Shown: piece by piece, positions 51,736 to 64,000 of the stretch | Layout of the letters: the number at the start of each line of letters is the position of its first letter | Numbering within the stretch: the stretch's first letter is position 1 | Assembly (NCBI GenBank): GCA_963971405.1 | Contig: OZ020489.1 | Coordinates: forward strand, 40,626,510 to 40,690,509 | DNA: 64,000 nucleotides | Direction: 5' to 3' | Source of the DNA: Psococerastis gibbosa | Taxonomy: Eukaryota; Arthropoda; Insecta; Psocodea; Psocidae | Made by a program: the position numbers and the translations under genes | Notes under the pieces: generated by a model | What the model saw: the letters and a program-made list of their open reading frames with translations, nothing else | What the model was told of the DNA's origin: nothing | Database searches by the model: none

Positions 51736-52296
51736 TTCTGCTTTGTCTTCATTTTCTTTACCTACCTTGTTAGTACCCCCTTCAGGGTATCAATGGACTC
51801 TTGTAACGGAATGTCTGTCGTTCTCACGATTTTGGCATGGGTATGGATTCAACTTTTCAACTTACATATTACAATAGATTTTCTTCTCGAGACCCCCAAC
51901 TGTGAAATCTGGCAGAAATTAAAGTTGCTGACGTTGTGTACCATCTGTTTTCCTGTTGTGTATTGAAGCGAAAACTTCCTTACGCGCGTTTCGCAATTTT
52001 GTTCAGGGGGGGGGGGAGTGTAAATTAGAAGACGAATCAGGGAGGGGGCTGGGTTTACACGCAGCCCGTTGCCGCTCCCTACGTCTTCTTACAGAAAATT
52101 TTCTGCATCTAGAACCTGCTTCCAGATGATTTTCTTTTCATGTTAGGGCCCGCAGCCGTGAGAATCAGGCTGAAATACAAGTTGCTGATGGTGTCTCTGC
52201 TTTCCTGTTGCTGCCTTCGTATATAGGTCTACCCCCCTCCCCCCATAACTAGGATTTCATTTAGGAGAGGGCTGCGATCCTATAGTACTAGTAGTA

Positions 52297-52575
52297 GTAG
52301 TAGTAGTGTTCGTCGGGTTAATAACGACTTACGCCTCATTCGGGCCCATAGAGCGACCCCGACTTGACTGTCCTATGCCAGCCCATAGGACAGTGGACCT
52401 CCTGATTATAGTGGATTCCGAACCACCTGGGAAACACAGTCACACGATTAGTTCGGAGGTGACCAGGACAAGTCCTACCATGTTTCCCTACCGGCACTGT
52501 GCACACGACCAAGTTATCTGCAGCTTTGAACCTGCTCTGGTCCGCTGGATTCAACATGGTATGGCGGCCGGTATC
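52297..52575 (+). repeat. SINE-like repeat, family C, about 275 bp
   Basis: Begins after a (gta)n run at gttcgtcgggttaataacg and ends tggtatggcggcc. Copies: 9826-10095 (-), 27190-27421 (+, 5' part replaced) and diverged longer forms at 27916-28280 and 45498-46035. Confidence 0.7.
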
Positions 52576-52937
52576 CTATAGTACTAGTATGTGTTGTAAA
52601 ATTTCGCACGTCTGGTAAGTTAAATTTTATCTGGTGTAAAGTAAAATAATTTTTTTTTGGGGGGGGCTGTAGTCTGGTATTCCAAACCCTAATCGGTACC
52701 TTTCATCCATCGATAAGGGAAAAAGACGGAACCTCTCTAATAGAGCGTCAGAAAAAGAATGAGATGAGGATCCGCAACCAAATCCTGAACCTCTCAACTC
52801 GATTGTTTTTTAGAGTATGCTATGCCAACGACCCAATTAATATTTCAGACGTTATTGGTATCATTTCCCCATGAATTTCGATACACTTTCTCGATGTCAA
52901 CACCGCCTGCAAAGCGACAACACTCTGAGTTATGCTT

Positions 52938-53102
52938 AGGCGGGGATTCCACATACGTCAATCGTCAATGAAAAATTGAAAAATGACGTTTTAGCAGACA
53001 TTAAAGACGTACTAAAAATTCTGCTACCACGTCAATTTACGTCATTTTGACGTCATTATTCAATTTTTCATTGACGATCGACGTATATGGAATACCCGCG
53101 TT
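52938..53102. mobile_element. Simple palindromic MITE, third copy
   Basis: Close relative of the copy at 5926-6092 (acatacgtcaatcgtcaatg arms), lying only about 70 bp from composite copy 4. Confidence 0.83.
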
Positions 53103-53172
53103 AGCATTGACAACTTGCAAGAGACTTAGACGTAACATGTTACGACTAGCCTGCGATTTGCAACAGCGTAAA

Positions 53173-53556
53173 GGTGCCCATTCCATTGACCGGCTAGGGC
53201 TATTTCCAAAAACAGTGACGTGGTAGCAGAAATTCAAGACTTAGGTGGCGTTTCCACCGACCTCGCATTGCAGAATTGACAGAAATGTTTATTTTCCTCT
53301 ATGCCATAGTTAAAATTGATCAATGATCATACAGTAAAATCACAAACAAACAAACTAAAATTAAAAAATGGCGTCATGGGATATGTTAAGTACAAACATT
53401 TTAATAGATTTCTATAAAAAGAAAAATTCTAATTTCCGTCAATGTCAATTGCATTCTGCAATGCGAGATCGGTGGAAACGCAACCTAAGTCTTGAATGTC
53501 TGCTACCACGTCAATGTTTTTGGAAATAGCCCTAGCCGGTCAATGGAATGGGCGCC
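53173..53556. mobile_element. Composite palindromic MITE, copy 4
   Basis: Second subfamily (ggtgcccattccattgacc ends). Full two-layer form; one inner arm lacks a few bases. Confidence 0.83.
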
Positions 53557-54349
53557 AAAACAATCAGTGTCCGTGAATGCCTCGCATTGTACAAGCTAAA
53601 TATAGTTGCGGGTTGTTGTCGTCTAGGTACTCAACTACTCATCCCCACATTTCAAGTTAGTCTTAATTTAGCATCGGCTCCAATAGGTTCTATATTTATT
53701 TAATTATTTATTTATTGTTAATTACATTAATTTTATTAGTTGTGGTTGTAGTGTTCTCGTGTTTATGTTATTATTCGTTATATTAAACAGTGTTTAATGT
53801 ACTCGCCCCTGCTGGGATTCCTCCAGGATTCTTTGCAAGCCACGGACTCCAGCAGTAGATAAGTAGCGTAGCCTATTCACTTAAAATACATACACCCAGA
53901 CACCTTACAGCACCACACTAAACAATACATATTATAATAGGTCCACCTACTGTACTACACCTCCACCGAGTAAGCAGAGTACGGTAGGCTTATTCTCTTA
54001 TTCGCTTATTCTCTTATTCGCTTATTCTCTCATTCTTTTATAAATAATCATATTTTCATACAGTCCACTCTCTTTTCATAGGTACCTAATCCTTCAGGAA
54101 CGTAATTTGCCTGGAGTTCCTATAGTTATTAGTTTATTAGGATACGTCCCTGTAGTGAGTAAGGTTCTAAAGTAAAGTAAATTCGTGTCGGGGTGGTACT
54201 ACCCGTGGTACAGGAGTTTTCAGGTTGCATCAACAGCCTCCTGTTTAACCTATCGACAGTCAGGGAAGACTGCCGGGACCGCCGGCTTTACATGCCCTCC
54301 GAAGCATGGTAGTCAGAAGATAAATAATTGTACCACTAGAAAATTTTGG

Positions 54350-54422
54350 CATTCGGGTGGGACTCGAACCAGTCACCTTCTGGATGATAGTCCGAGTCGT
54401 TACCTCTACGCCATTCTGACTA
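54350..54422 (-). repeat. tRNA-like segment, probable SINE piece
   Basis: tggcgtagaggtaacgact and ctggttcgagtcccacc on the minus strand. The T stem and acceptor stem do not pair properly, so not called a tRNA gene. Confidence 0.45.
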
Positions 54423-55697
54423 AGGTAAGGTACTTTATTTTATTTACTGAGCTATTGCCGAAAACCACAATCAGTCCGTTTCTGGAATCAGTTATTTATT
54501 TATTTCTTGTAAGTTTCATTTGCCTAAAAATACCTCCGACCCCGTGAGCCACTAGCACCTAGCACCTGCCTTCGTCGACACCGACTGAGACACCAGCTGG
54601 GCGTCCTAGCCAAGGAATCTCCCCGGACAACATGAAGGTAAGGCTGTATACGGTACAGGAGGCCCACCCTTATGTTCTACTAGTAATTATTTATCAGTAC
54701 CAACTACTAGTACACAAAGTACCTACTACAATAGTACTATTTACTAAGTACAAATTACTAAGTACTAAGCCCGACTTGGCTAAGTTCGGGAGACTCAGGC
54801 AGCTTCAACAGTACTGCGTATTTCCCAGAGATGGGCCATTTTCTCGCGCCAAAAATATTTTATGAATTTCTAGTGCCAGCAGTCCAGTCAATGGGGGAAA
54901 AAGCAACAAATTAAGGAAATCAAATCAAATCAAATCAAAATGTGTATTAGAAAATACAAATACACAATACTGTAGGGCCAGATGGCCCATAACAGACTAA
55001 AAAATAAATAAATAAATAATTTAAAAAACAAAATATTAAAACCTTGAAAAAAACGACTAACATTAACTTACGTGCTAATAACAGGTACACAGAAAAAATT
55101 CTTTCTAATCCATAATTTGAAACAAAGATGTCATTATTTACCATATGAGCGAATTTTGAGCCTTTTCAGGGTTATCATGGGTTATCCCACGATTTACGCC
55201 TAACCGGGGCGTCGTCTTAACCGCTGGACCACAAGCCCCGACATGTCATGATATGAAATTTTTAGTTTCTCCCTATTGTATTGTATTTTTATTATTTTAA
55301 TGATCACATTTTATAATTAAAAACAACAATAGTCGAAATTCTGCAAAGTCAGCGGCCACAAAAGCAATGAGGAAATCACCCCAAAAAATTTGGCTATAAA
55401 TTGGTGTCAATGATTTGCACAAAGCATTAGCAACGAATTTAAGCCGAGGTTACATCGGAAAGGCTCCGCAAGCTGGCAGATAATAAGATTTGGCAGCAAC
55501 TCGAGGAAGTTAGTCAACACGGGTCGTTAATGCAGTCTAATTATAATTGCCTGCCTGGCCAATGTCTAGTTACAAATTAAGTCAACAACCCCATATAAAG
55601 AGCCATCAATCAAAAGGTTTATAAACCTTTAAAGGTTGACTCGTATCTGTACTTGGTTAAGGCATGCTTCCTCCTGCTACACGGCGCCATGGTCAAC

Positions 55698-56090
55698 TTG
55701 ACGAAGCAGTAGAATCCGGGATTTCGGTCATTCTGAAAGCGTACTTCCAAACATTTCGTCGACATCTGCGGTCGGGATCAATGGCGGAATTGCGTACACT
55801 TGTAAAATTGTATCTCGGAGGCTCAGCATCCACTGTTTGGGCAACGGATGGATGGGCACTGATATTTATACCAAGCTGCGGGATAGGGGGGAGGGGGGGT
55901 GTAGGCGAAGTCTTCCTCGCACCTGATTGGCTCCCTACTACCTCAATCTGATTTCCTGATGATAACAATCTTATAGAAATCTACGTAGTTTCTCTGAATA
56001 TGTCGACCGCCGCAGATGTTGACGAAACGTTTGGAGGTACGCTTTCATACGACCACGGCCTATCATCTACTACTTCGTCCGGCTGTAAAA
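55698..56090. mobile_element. Foldback relative, about 390 bp
   Basis: Left gaagcagtagaatccggga and gcgtacttccaaac, right gaaacgtttggaggtacgc and cctatcatctactacttcg, forming long imperfect arms. Confidence 0.6.
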
Positions 56091-56359
56091 GTCTTTGTAA
56101 TTATAATGGTTAGCATATCACAGCTTGTCCATTATCGCTTGTAGCCGGTGTAGGTTGACATCTAGGACGTATACCAGTTTGCCAATGACCCAAAATATAA
56201 ATAATGTCCGAAATCCATGGGGTCGTTGGTGTTGCACAAGGGACCAATGACCAGAAGTAGGCCTAGGTCCATTAAAAGAAATATACTTAAGGACATTATT
56301 AAAAAGGTTGGTTCATACATACTGTATTCATTGCTTTCCTTTTATAAGGAAAGCATTGT

Positions 56360-56505
56360 CAGGACATGTAGGGTCGTAATACGGACTCCAACTTTCAACC
56401 GAATGATATTGTTGGTTCGAATTCCTCACTTGCTACATTTTCCGGCAATGCTTCGGAAGGCAGGCAAAGCAGGCGGTCCCGGGCTTTTCTAGGTGAGTGT
56501 AATAG
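56360..56505 (+). repeat. SINE-like repeat, family D
   Basis: gtcgtaatacggactccaac, ggttcgaattcctcac, gcaggcggtcccgggctttt and gtgagtgtaatagagg, paralleling 38735-38835. Confidence 0.5.
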
Positions 56506-56659
56506 AGGGCTATAAAGCCCTAGCTCTGCTAGGTTGGGTTTATATTAGAACAACACGTCAATATTCAATAGGTAGGCTATATTTAGTGATGGTCGAAATT
56601 TTAGATTTCAGTGGATTTACACGTTTTCATTAACAAGAAGCCAAATTTATGAAAATAAT

Positions 56660-56876
56660 CATATGCAGCATGTTATATTGGAATGCCCTGAATTCACCAT
56701 AGCTAGAAACAAATTACTAGACCGCATCTTCCCCTTAATGACAGTCCTCCCTTTTAATTATGCCCACATGATCTCTAAAAGTGACTCCTACCAGGCTATA
56801 TATGACTTTCTAAGGGAAGTCCACGTTGAATTTTAACCCCACCTACCCACCATGGCTGTATGTGAACCCACAATGC

Positions 56877-56917
<41 letters not shown>
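56660..56917 (+). pseudogene. Second, shorter copy of the same LINE with poly-A tail
   Basis: Matches the 3' end of the 58.3-kb element in opposite orientation (MQHVILECPEFTIARNKLLD and onward) and ends in a run of 37 A at about 56879-56916. Confidence 0.82.
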
Positions 56918-56921
<4 letters not shown>

Positions 56922-56999
56922 GCTTATGCTTTACATAAATGGAGCAAATGCTTGTGTTGTTTCTATTCATAAAAGTTTTGAGAACATTTTTGCATCGGG

Positions 57000-58330
57000 A
57001 GAAACGGGGTTTTCTTCACGATTTAAAAGATCGGCATGTATTCATAAATTATTAGTAGTCCTTGTGCCAAGCTCGTCCCCTACATTTCTCGAGGTCTTCT
57101 CATTGCTGGGAAGCAAATGCTTAAATGTAAAAGCAATTGCCTACGAATATAAAAATGAGCACTTGCGAAGAAAATACTTCATTTTATGAATTTAACTAAC
57201 TGTATGTGTTTACAGATTTATTAAACTTGGTCAAAATAAATTGTTTTTACTGTTTATACACGAGTTTATGATTCAATATCACACTGTATTTCAATTATTA
57301 TTAAAATGTGGCAGAAGGCAAATTTTCAATCAATAAATTTGCAATTTATTATCTGTTGCTCGGAGTCACCCTAAGTGTATTCTACCTCAATTGAGTGTTC
57401 CTTTGCCTTAAAAAAAGCAAGTGGTAAGTTACCCCCTTAAAAAATAAGCAAACTTACACACACCTACCTCTACAAGTGATTCGTTGAGATTCAAAAATGT
57501 ATGGTAAAAACAATCAATTAACGAACTGTGAAAGGAACCAGGACAGGAAAGTTGTGTTGAAAAAAGAGTGTTTAAATGAGGCACGCGAAGCTGGAGAGAT
57601 CAGCTTGAACTGCTGAGATTTGTAAGCAGTCGGGGCCAAAAATAGTTGCTACGGGGGTGTTGTATACAAGATAGCGCTGACGTCGCCTCAATGGACCAGC
57701 CTACGTGCCAAAATCTGCCAGCAGGAAATCATAAAGTACTCGTATAAAATTCAAATGTAATATTTGTTGATCACAAGGTCATAGAGAAGGTGACTGTAAA
57801 ATTTTGTTGTTATTATATGTGTATTAAGTAATTTAAATAAGGCGGGGTGTACCTATATGGTGGAATCTTTGAATCAGAAGGTCGATCTTGGAAACTTGAC
57901 TTGACTTTTGTTCCCAATCGTTCTGTATTGTACGGAGGAATGGACTTTAACACAAGCAATGGTGAACAGAATCAGTACATATGACATGTGACAAGGGACA
58001 AGGGACCAATCAGTGGTAGAGCGTGGGATACCTAATTCTGATTGTATAATGCTTTTAAAAAAACACGCAACATTTTATATAGTATGTTCTATCTTCTTAA
58101 AAAGTAAACATTTGAAACCAAAAAAGAAAACATTTGAATTCTTTATTTTATTAGACTGCGTTGATAGTATCATGCTCATACAATCTTATTTGCTCCGTCG
58201 CGGCTTGCTAGATTTGAACGAATAAAGCTCCTAATACATTCTTAGGGTTTGTTGAGTGTAATGCGGCATTACCCGCCTTGGCGCCTTGCATGGACGCTCC
58301 GCCACTGGCACCAATGGTCTAAGGAAGCCT
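57000..58330. other. No gene seen
   Basis: AT-rich; short frames only. Part of 58050-58260 resembles 24080-24290 (gtaaacatttgaaa, gaaaacatttgaattct, catgctcatacaatc), so it is a dispersed repeat. Confidence 0.6.
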
Positions 58331-58346
58331 AGGTTCATGAAAAGTC

Positions 58347-58915
58347 TCTTTTTTGGGCATTGTGGGTTCACATACAGCCATGGTGGGTAGGTGGGGTTAA
58401 AACTCTGTGTGGATTTCTTTTAGGAAGTCATATATAGCTTGGTAGGAGTCATTTTTAGAAATTATGCGGGCATAATTAAAAGGGAGGACTGTCATTAAGA
58501 GGAAGATGCGTTCTAGTAATTTGTTTCTAGCTATGGTGAATTCAGGGCATTCCAATATAACATGCTGCATTGTGCCTTCACTTTCCAGGCAATGGCTGCA
58601 GAGAGGAGAGTAAGAGCCCCGTAGGGTATGATAAATATATGCCTCAGAGAGTCCATGGTTTGTCCTCAGACGTGAGATGGTTGATAATTACATACGGTGA
58701 GTTGGGCCAGAATCATTAGCAGACCATTCGTTTTTATGTAGTCGAGGTAGAATAGACCTATAGAAGGAGCCAGAAGTATTGGAATTAAAGTCATTCACCC
58801 AGAACTGGAAATGGTGTTGTTTTATGGTCTTATAAAATTCCTCTTTAGGGAGCAAAATAGCACTGTACTCGCCAGTATTTGCTCCGTCTTTAGCCAGTGC
58901 ATCTACATGAAAAGT
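58347..58915 (-). pseudogene. 5'-truncated LINE, RNase H and C-terminal end
   Basis: The minus strand reads VDALAKDGANTGEYSAILLP, ISRLRTNHGLSEAYIYH and QHVILECPEFTIARNKLLER with a few stops, ending in a short A tail. CATGAAAAGTC flanks both sides (58336-58346, 58916-58926). Jockey-like by the LRTNHG and H-x3-ECP motifs. Confidence 0.82.
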
Positions 58916-58999
58916 CCTTCAGGGCATTATTATTTATAGTAGTATAGCCTACAGATAACTCATGTCATAAGTACTGTCAACATATTGCTCTAGAAGATG

Positions 59000-61060
59000 G
59001 CAAGCACAACTAGGTCTTGAAGATTAACTCTATAGTTACGTTCCACAGGTAATACGTACTGTATGGAAGATGAAACGATGTGGGCTATCTTTCAGCAGGT
59101 AGTTGACTGATGTCACGGGCAGCACGTTGCTTTTAAATTTTGGCAAACGATGTGAACTAAATCTGTCTGCACGGTCATCCAATGACTAACTCTTTAATTA
59201 TTATCACATACGAAATCTAAGTTTTTGTTAAATATTGAACATAATAAGCCATGAACCATAACCTGCACAGTATTTCGTACCTTAGTGTAAGAGTTGTAAG
59301 ACCGCAGCTCATTGGATGGGGCGATAATTGGGTTTTTGGTGAAAAAGATAAATAAAAATTAAAATTAAATTAAATTGAAATTAAAAAATTAACAAAATAT
59401 ATTTATTTTTCTTCTTTGGCCGGTACCTACCTACTTCCGAAGGTACGTATACAGGCATTCTACTTTATTAATTATACTACAGTGATAAAAAATTCCTGCT
59501 GGTCCCCAAGTTAATAAACTTGTCGGGGGCTGACATAGCAAACGCTCAGTGGTCCCGGTGGTCCGCATGACCCTGGCAAATGGCCCGTGAGAGTGCCTGT
59601 GTCTACTTAGGAGTTGTTATTAACAAAAACATTAAACCGAGAATACAACAAGAACAAGTTGTAAAAAAAACATGCGTGCCAAAGTTTCACATTAACTTTG
59701 TCGTACATTGAAATCATACTGGAAGCAAAATATAGGGATATTATTGAAAGCCTTCAATTTCTTACGCGAAAAATAATAATAATCAATGTAAGGGGTGGTC
59801 CGCAGCGACACATTGTCGGCCTGAGTGGTCCTCAGACCCGCTTCTGAAGATGATGCAACATGCATACAGGGGGTGGGGGGAGGGCAGCGGGGTAGCAACC
59901 CAAAATTTCGTAAATCGATTGTAAATTAATTTATTACACACTGATTTAATCGATATTCCATACATATGTTTTTCCTATTTTGCTATTTTGACCCAAAACT
60001 ACCCCCCCCCCCCTAATGGGCTGGATCCGTGTTTTACAACATGTTGTCTGTTTTACGCCTCTGCTAGAGAAGATTCTAGTTTTAATTTCATATAAATTTC
60101 TTACTTCTTAATTGCTACTGGCTTCCAGCTTCAGGTGATACCGATGGCCACATATCAATTTCATACTATTTAAATTTTAAAAAAAAAACAAGTAAAGTAA
60201 ATAAGTAAATGTGATAATAATAAAATTCATTACAACTTACCAACACTGTTTGAATCCGTCCGAGGCGTATTATCGCGGCAACTTTATTTTGCAATGAAAA
60301 CTAGAAAAGCACTTTCAAAAACTTCGTTTTCTTCCATTTTGATAAGCAAGCGATGAAAAAATATTCGAAAGAGTCTGGAACGAACAAAAATATTACTTCA
60401 ATACGTACCCAATTATTGTAGAATTATATAAAGATATTTGTGGATACAGACTAAACTATTATATGAAACTATTTAAAACAGTGTCAGTATGTATAGAATG
60501 CGGCAGAGACGCAGGCATGTAAGCTGGAAAAATCAGGTACAAGGGCGTCAGCACTAGTTACGGTATATCAAATGGGTCGAGATGTGGAAATAAAGGAAGA
60601 AAATTGCTTTATTTTCCATATGGGCGACTTTTGGGCCTTTTGGCCATTACAATCAACCCAAAAGAGCAATAATTATCTTGTAATCCCATAAATTTCATAA
60701 TTTTTACTTTTTGTGTTATCTAATTCATTTTTTTTTTTTTTTACAAAAAAGCCCAGCTAGTACAGTAAATTTGGCCCACAGCCCCTAGCCCGCGTTACAT
60801 TCCAGCCCTATCTAACAGCCCCGCATATTTCGGTTACACAGATACTTAGCATACTCGAAAATTTGAATTAAAAGAGTTTTTTAAATTAATTTGTTTTCGG
60901 TCCGATTCGGTCCAAATTTTCAGTCCAACTGAACCGAAAAATTTGGTACTGAACCGATGACCGGACCAAGAAAAAATCAGTGTAACACCAGCAGGCCGAC
61001 GCGGCGCATTCAGACTTGGCCCTCAGTGCCAAACAGTCCATCACTTGTAAATATGCAAGC
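59000..61060. other. No gene seen
   Basis: AT-rich intergenic sequence with poly-C and poly-G tracts at 59870 and 60000 that resemble hAT-like ends. No supported coding frame. Confidence 0.6.
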
Positions 61061-61080
61061 TTTTTGTCCGTAAGAAATAC

Positions 61081-61553
61081 TTTCTTCTTCTTCTTCTTCT
61101 TCCGGCTCTACAGCCCTTGGTGGGCTTTGGCCTGCTCGACAACACTCCTCCATTCTTCTCGGTTTTGCACAACGCTCCACCATCTGGAGACTCCCAACTC
61201 GCGAAGGTCATTCTCTAACTCGTCCTTCCAGCGGTTTCTTGGCCGTCCTGGCAGTCGTCTTCCCGTCATGCTTGCTTTGTACATTTTTCGTGGCATGCGT
61301 TCTTCAGACATCCTTACAACGTGTCCCAGCCACCTTAATCGTTGTGCTTTAATGAACCTTACTATGTCTTCTCCGTTGAGAGCGGCGTCGATTTCAGCGT
61401 TGTGTCTTATACGCCATTCTCCGTACTCGTAAAGGGGTCCATATATCCTCCTTATTATCTTTCTTTCGAGTACACGTAGTTTGTTGGCATCGTTTACAGT
61501 GAGATTCCAGGTTTCCGATCCGTATGTTGCAACTGGTCTTATAAGGGTTTTAA
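61081..61553 (-). pseudogene. 5'-truncated LINE with 13-bp target duplication
   Basis: The minus strand codes RPVATYGSETWNLTVNDANK, KIIRRIYGPL and GRPRNRWKDELENDL to a stop, then a (GAA)n tail. CCGTAAGAAATAC flanks both sides (61068-61080, 61554-61566). The frame is still open, so insertion is recent. Confidence 0.9.
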
Positions 61554-62809
61554 CCGTAAGAAATACGGTAAGCACAAAAGGTCCTATATGTTCACACGGC
61601 AGGCATACAGCACAAGAAGAATCAATTTTGTCTTTTTATTTTGTAGTTTTGATCAAAGTTCTCTGTTGCAGCTATAGATACATGTTTTAATTGAGGTAAA
61701 AAAAAATCCATAGCCTGACCCTTTAACCTGAATTGCATTGTTATGCTGGGTTACCAGTTGCTGAAGTAGACTGCTACTCAGCTACTCACCACGATAGGAT
61801 GGCACTTGGAACACTTTGTTTATTCGAAAACTTGCATAAGCGGAACACCGGGTTTATTTAATGTTTAAAAGTGTTCCAATAACCATCCTATCATGGTCGG
61901 GTAGTACGTTTAGAGCTATTAAAATATGGGAAATAGTCGCCCTATGTTTTGACTAACAGAAGAATTTCATACCAAATAACAGAAACTCCATAGGAAGTTA
62001 TCATTTATAACCTGCAAAAATACAGCTATGCAATAGTGTTGGAGCTATCTTCTTCAGAGCTCTTAAATTATCCTGAATACTGCTGTGTGTCTACTATACA
62101 ACATTATCCCATTCTTAGTAGGTATCTGGGGACAGATTTGTAACACATTGATTATGCGTTAGCCATCTTAAAATAGAAGAGTCTAAAAACCAAGGGGTGC
62201 AACTGACAAAAATTCACATTCGAGATAATTGAGACTAAGGTCTATAACTCAAGTGAAAATGTGTAGGCACATCTCTTTTCCAATTAATTCTAGCACTGTC
62301 GAAATGAAGATCCCGATGCTCTTGTTGGTTTCTGGGATAAAGAGCAGCTATGCTAAAGAGTATGGTGCACTTATCTCCAAATGGCAAAATATATAACTTG
62401 CACCCCTTGGCTTCTAGGCGTTCAATAATTATTTTCAATAGTAACAATTATTAATTAATAAATAAATTATTTTGGGGCACCACTTAAGCTCGCCTTTGGT
62501 AGTTTCACCACTGGTGTGTTCCTTTAAAAGGCTAAATCGCGTACACACAATTTAATGAATGTATCCGATTAACCTCTTCAACAGCAGCCTCACTAAGTAA
62601 CCTACTAGGTGCTTGTGTCGAGTTACGACACGTCTCCGACCGCAAGGTGTGTAGGGACACTCACAAGTATACTAACAAGCTACCTACCACCTTGCCACCG
62701 AAGTCCCTAAAGGTACGATAGGTACCTTGGCTACTCAATATACTCTTGCTTCATAAATTATATATACATATATTGTTTATATGCATAGACAATCAATTCC
62801 GATTCCCAT

Positions 62810-63196
62810 AGGCGCCCATTCCACCCGACTGGCAAGGGCTATTTCCAAAAACAGTACCGTGGTAGCAGACATTCAAGACTTAGGTTGCGTTTCCACCGAT
62901 CTCGCATTGCAGAATGCAAATGACATTGACGGAAATTAGAATTTTTCTTTTTATAGAAATCTATTAAAATGTTTGTACTTAACATATCCCATGACGCCAT
63001 TTTTTAATTTTAGTTTGTTTGTTTGTGATTTTACCGTATGATCATTGATCAATTTTAACTATGGCATAGAGGAAAATAAACATTTCCGTCAATTCTGCAA
63101 TGCGAGGTCGGTGGAAACGCCACCTAAGTCTTGAATGTCTGCTACCACGTCACCGTTTTTGGAAATAGCCCTAGCCGGTCAATGGAATGGGCGCCT
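62810..63196. mobile_element. Composite palindromic MITE, copy 5
   Basis: Second subfamily. The central loop reads in the opposite direction to copies 1, 2 and 4, so the whole element is inserted in reverse. Confidence 0.83.
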
Positions 63197-64000
63197 TATT
63201 GATGCATACAATATTACCATTCTACAATATTATAAAATCTATTAAAGTATACTTTTCGGGTTCTTCTGAAGTAGCCTAATAATACAGTATAATATAATAT
63301 AGTAGGCTACATCAGTTGAGAAAATGTAAATATCCTGTGAAAGCTTACATTTTTTTATAAATTTTTCATCTGACCATTTTCATATCTTTGTGGCTCTGAA
63401 CGAGGATAAATTAATCAATTTCGTTAAAAATACGTGACCAGTCCGTGACCGTGCTTAAATTTTGTTAAACCTGTCCAATAATATTGTACGTGTATTAGTC
63501 AAATTAATATAGTCTATTATATATTTTATGTTTCATTTATTAATGTGTACTTACATTATTTGCACATGTTGTAGGCCCGTATGTATCACTGCTCGCACAA
63601 ATTTGCAATGTGCTAACTTTAGACGACTCTTCCGACGTTTCGCGGTATTTCACTCGTGCCGCAGGGATGTCCAAACTTTTTGTGGGCCACCAAGTTATTT
63701 TTATGTCAAATCCATTGTATTTTATTGGAGGCGAAACACGTCGTTTTAATAGATCGTACGCTATACTATAAATTTATGCGTACTGGCAGTTTGACATGTT
63801 TATATGAGTTTTGCCTGTTGTATCGGCCTTCTAGTGCTGTTAACTAGGTTTTTGTTATTAGTTTTTCGCTTTCGCTTGGCATCCGGTGATTTTTTCCTTA
63901 CAGTACAGAATAGAATTGCTAGCACTATATTTACTACGATATTATAATAGATGTTCCCCCTATCATGGACGGATACAGATGAGGGTAGCTGCCCCCTCCC
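63197..64000. other. No gene seen
   Basis: Unassigned AT-rich sequence. The last 45 bases (tggacggatacag, gggtagctgccccctccc) look like the start of a hAT-like MITE cut off by the window end. Confidence 0.5.

Noticed and set aside
51435..51773. 112- and 86-codon frames rich in His or Met
   Set aside because: Translation of a (CAT)n microsatellite in two frames; no coding signal outside the repeat.
54350..54422. Possible tRNA gene
   Set aside because: Box A and B are present but the acceptor and T stems do not pair, so SINE-derived is likelier.
59865..60035. hAT-like MITE with possible caacatg duplication
   Set aside because: Only about 7 bp match and one end lacks the expected inverted repeat; boundaries are not secure.

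Overview
This 64-kb window is animal nuclear DNA, most likely from an arthropod. The evidence is GT-AG introns, tRNA-derived SINEs, LINEs, hAT-like and Tc1-like MITEs, and one conserved protein gene that closely resembles Drosophila thin (tn, also called abba, a TRIM32-type E3 ligase). I cannot name the species; a crustacean is possible but is only a guess.

One gene dominates. On the minus strand, 18 coding exons lie between 48661 (start codon) and 4764 (stop codon). All splice phases agree, and they give a protein of 1372 residues: RING (exons 1-2), B-box (exon 2), coiled coil (exons 3-4), a long disordered charged and Ser-rich linker (exons 5-13), and six NHL repeats forming a C-terminal propeller (exons 14-18). 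The coding exons total 4119 bp over about 44 kb. Two introns are very large: about 14.6 kb between exons 12 and 13, and about 13.4 kb between exons 17 and 18. Both are filled with mobile elements. Exon 13 has been locally triplicated, and a decayed copy of part of the terminal exon lies just downstream of the stop. A further open exon (14210-14801, same strand) inside the last intron has good splice sites but no family I recognise.

The big intron at 23.9-38.5 kb carries a compact LTR retrotransposon (30718-34556). It has identical 113-bp LTRs, a 5-bp target duplication, Gag with two CCHC knuckles, a -1 slippery heptamer at the end of Gag, and a Pol with protease, RT, RNase H and DD35E integrase broken by a single in-frame stop. 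The element sits inside an older hAT-like MITE. Around it are GC-rich repeats, LINE 3' ends and SINE-like repeats.

1-4.6 kb lies beyond the gene's 3' end and 48.7-64 kb beyond its 5' end. In both I see only repeats and unassigned AT-rich sequence: composite palindromic MITEs, 5'-truncated LINEs with target-site duplications, SINE pieces, foldbacks and microsatellites. No second complete gene is evident. Coordinates of exons and well-bounded elements were worked out base by base; limits of diffuse repeats are approximate.
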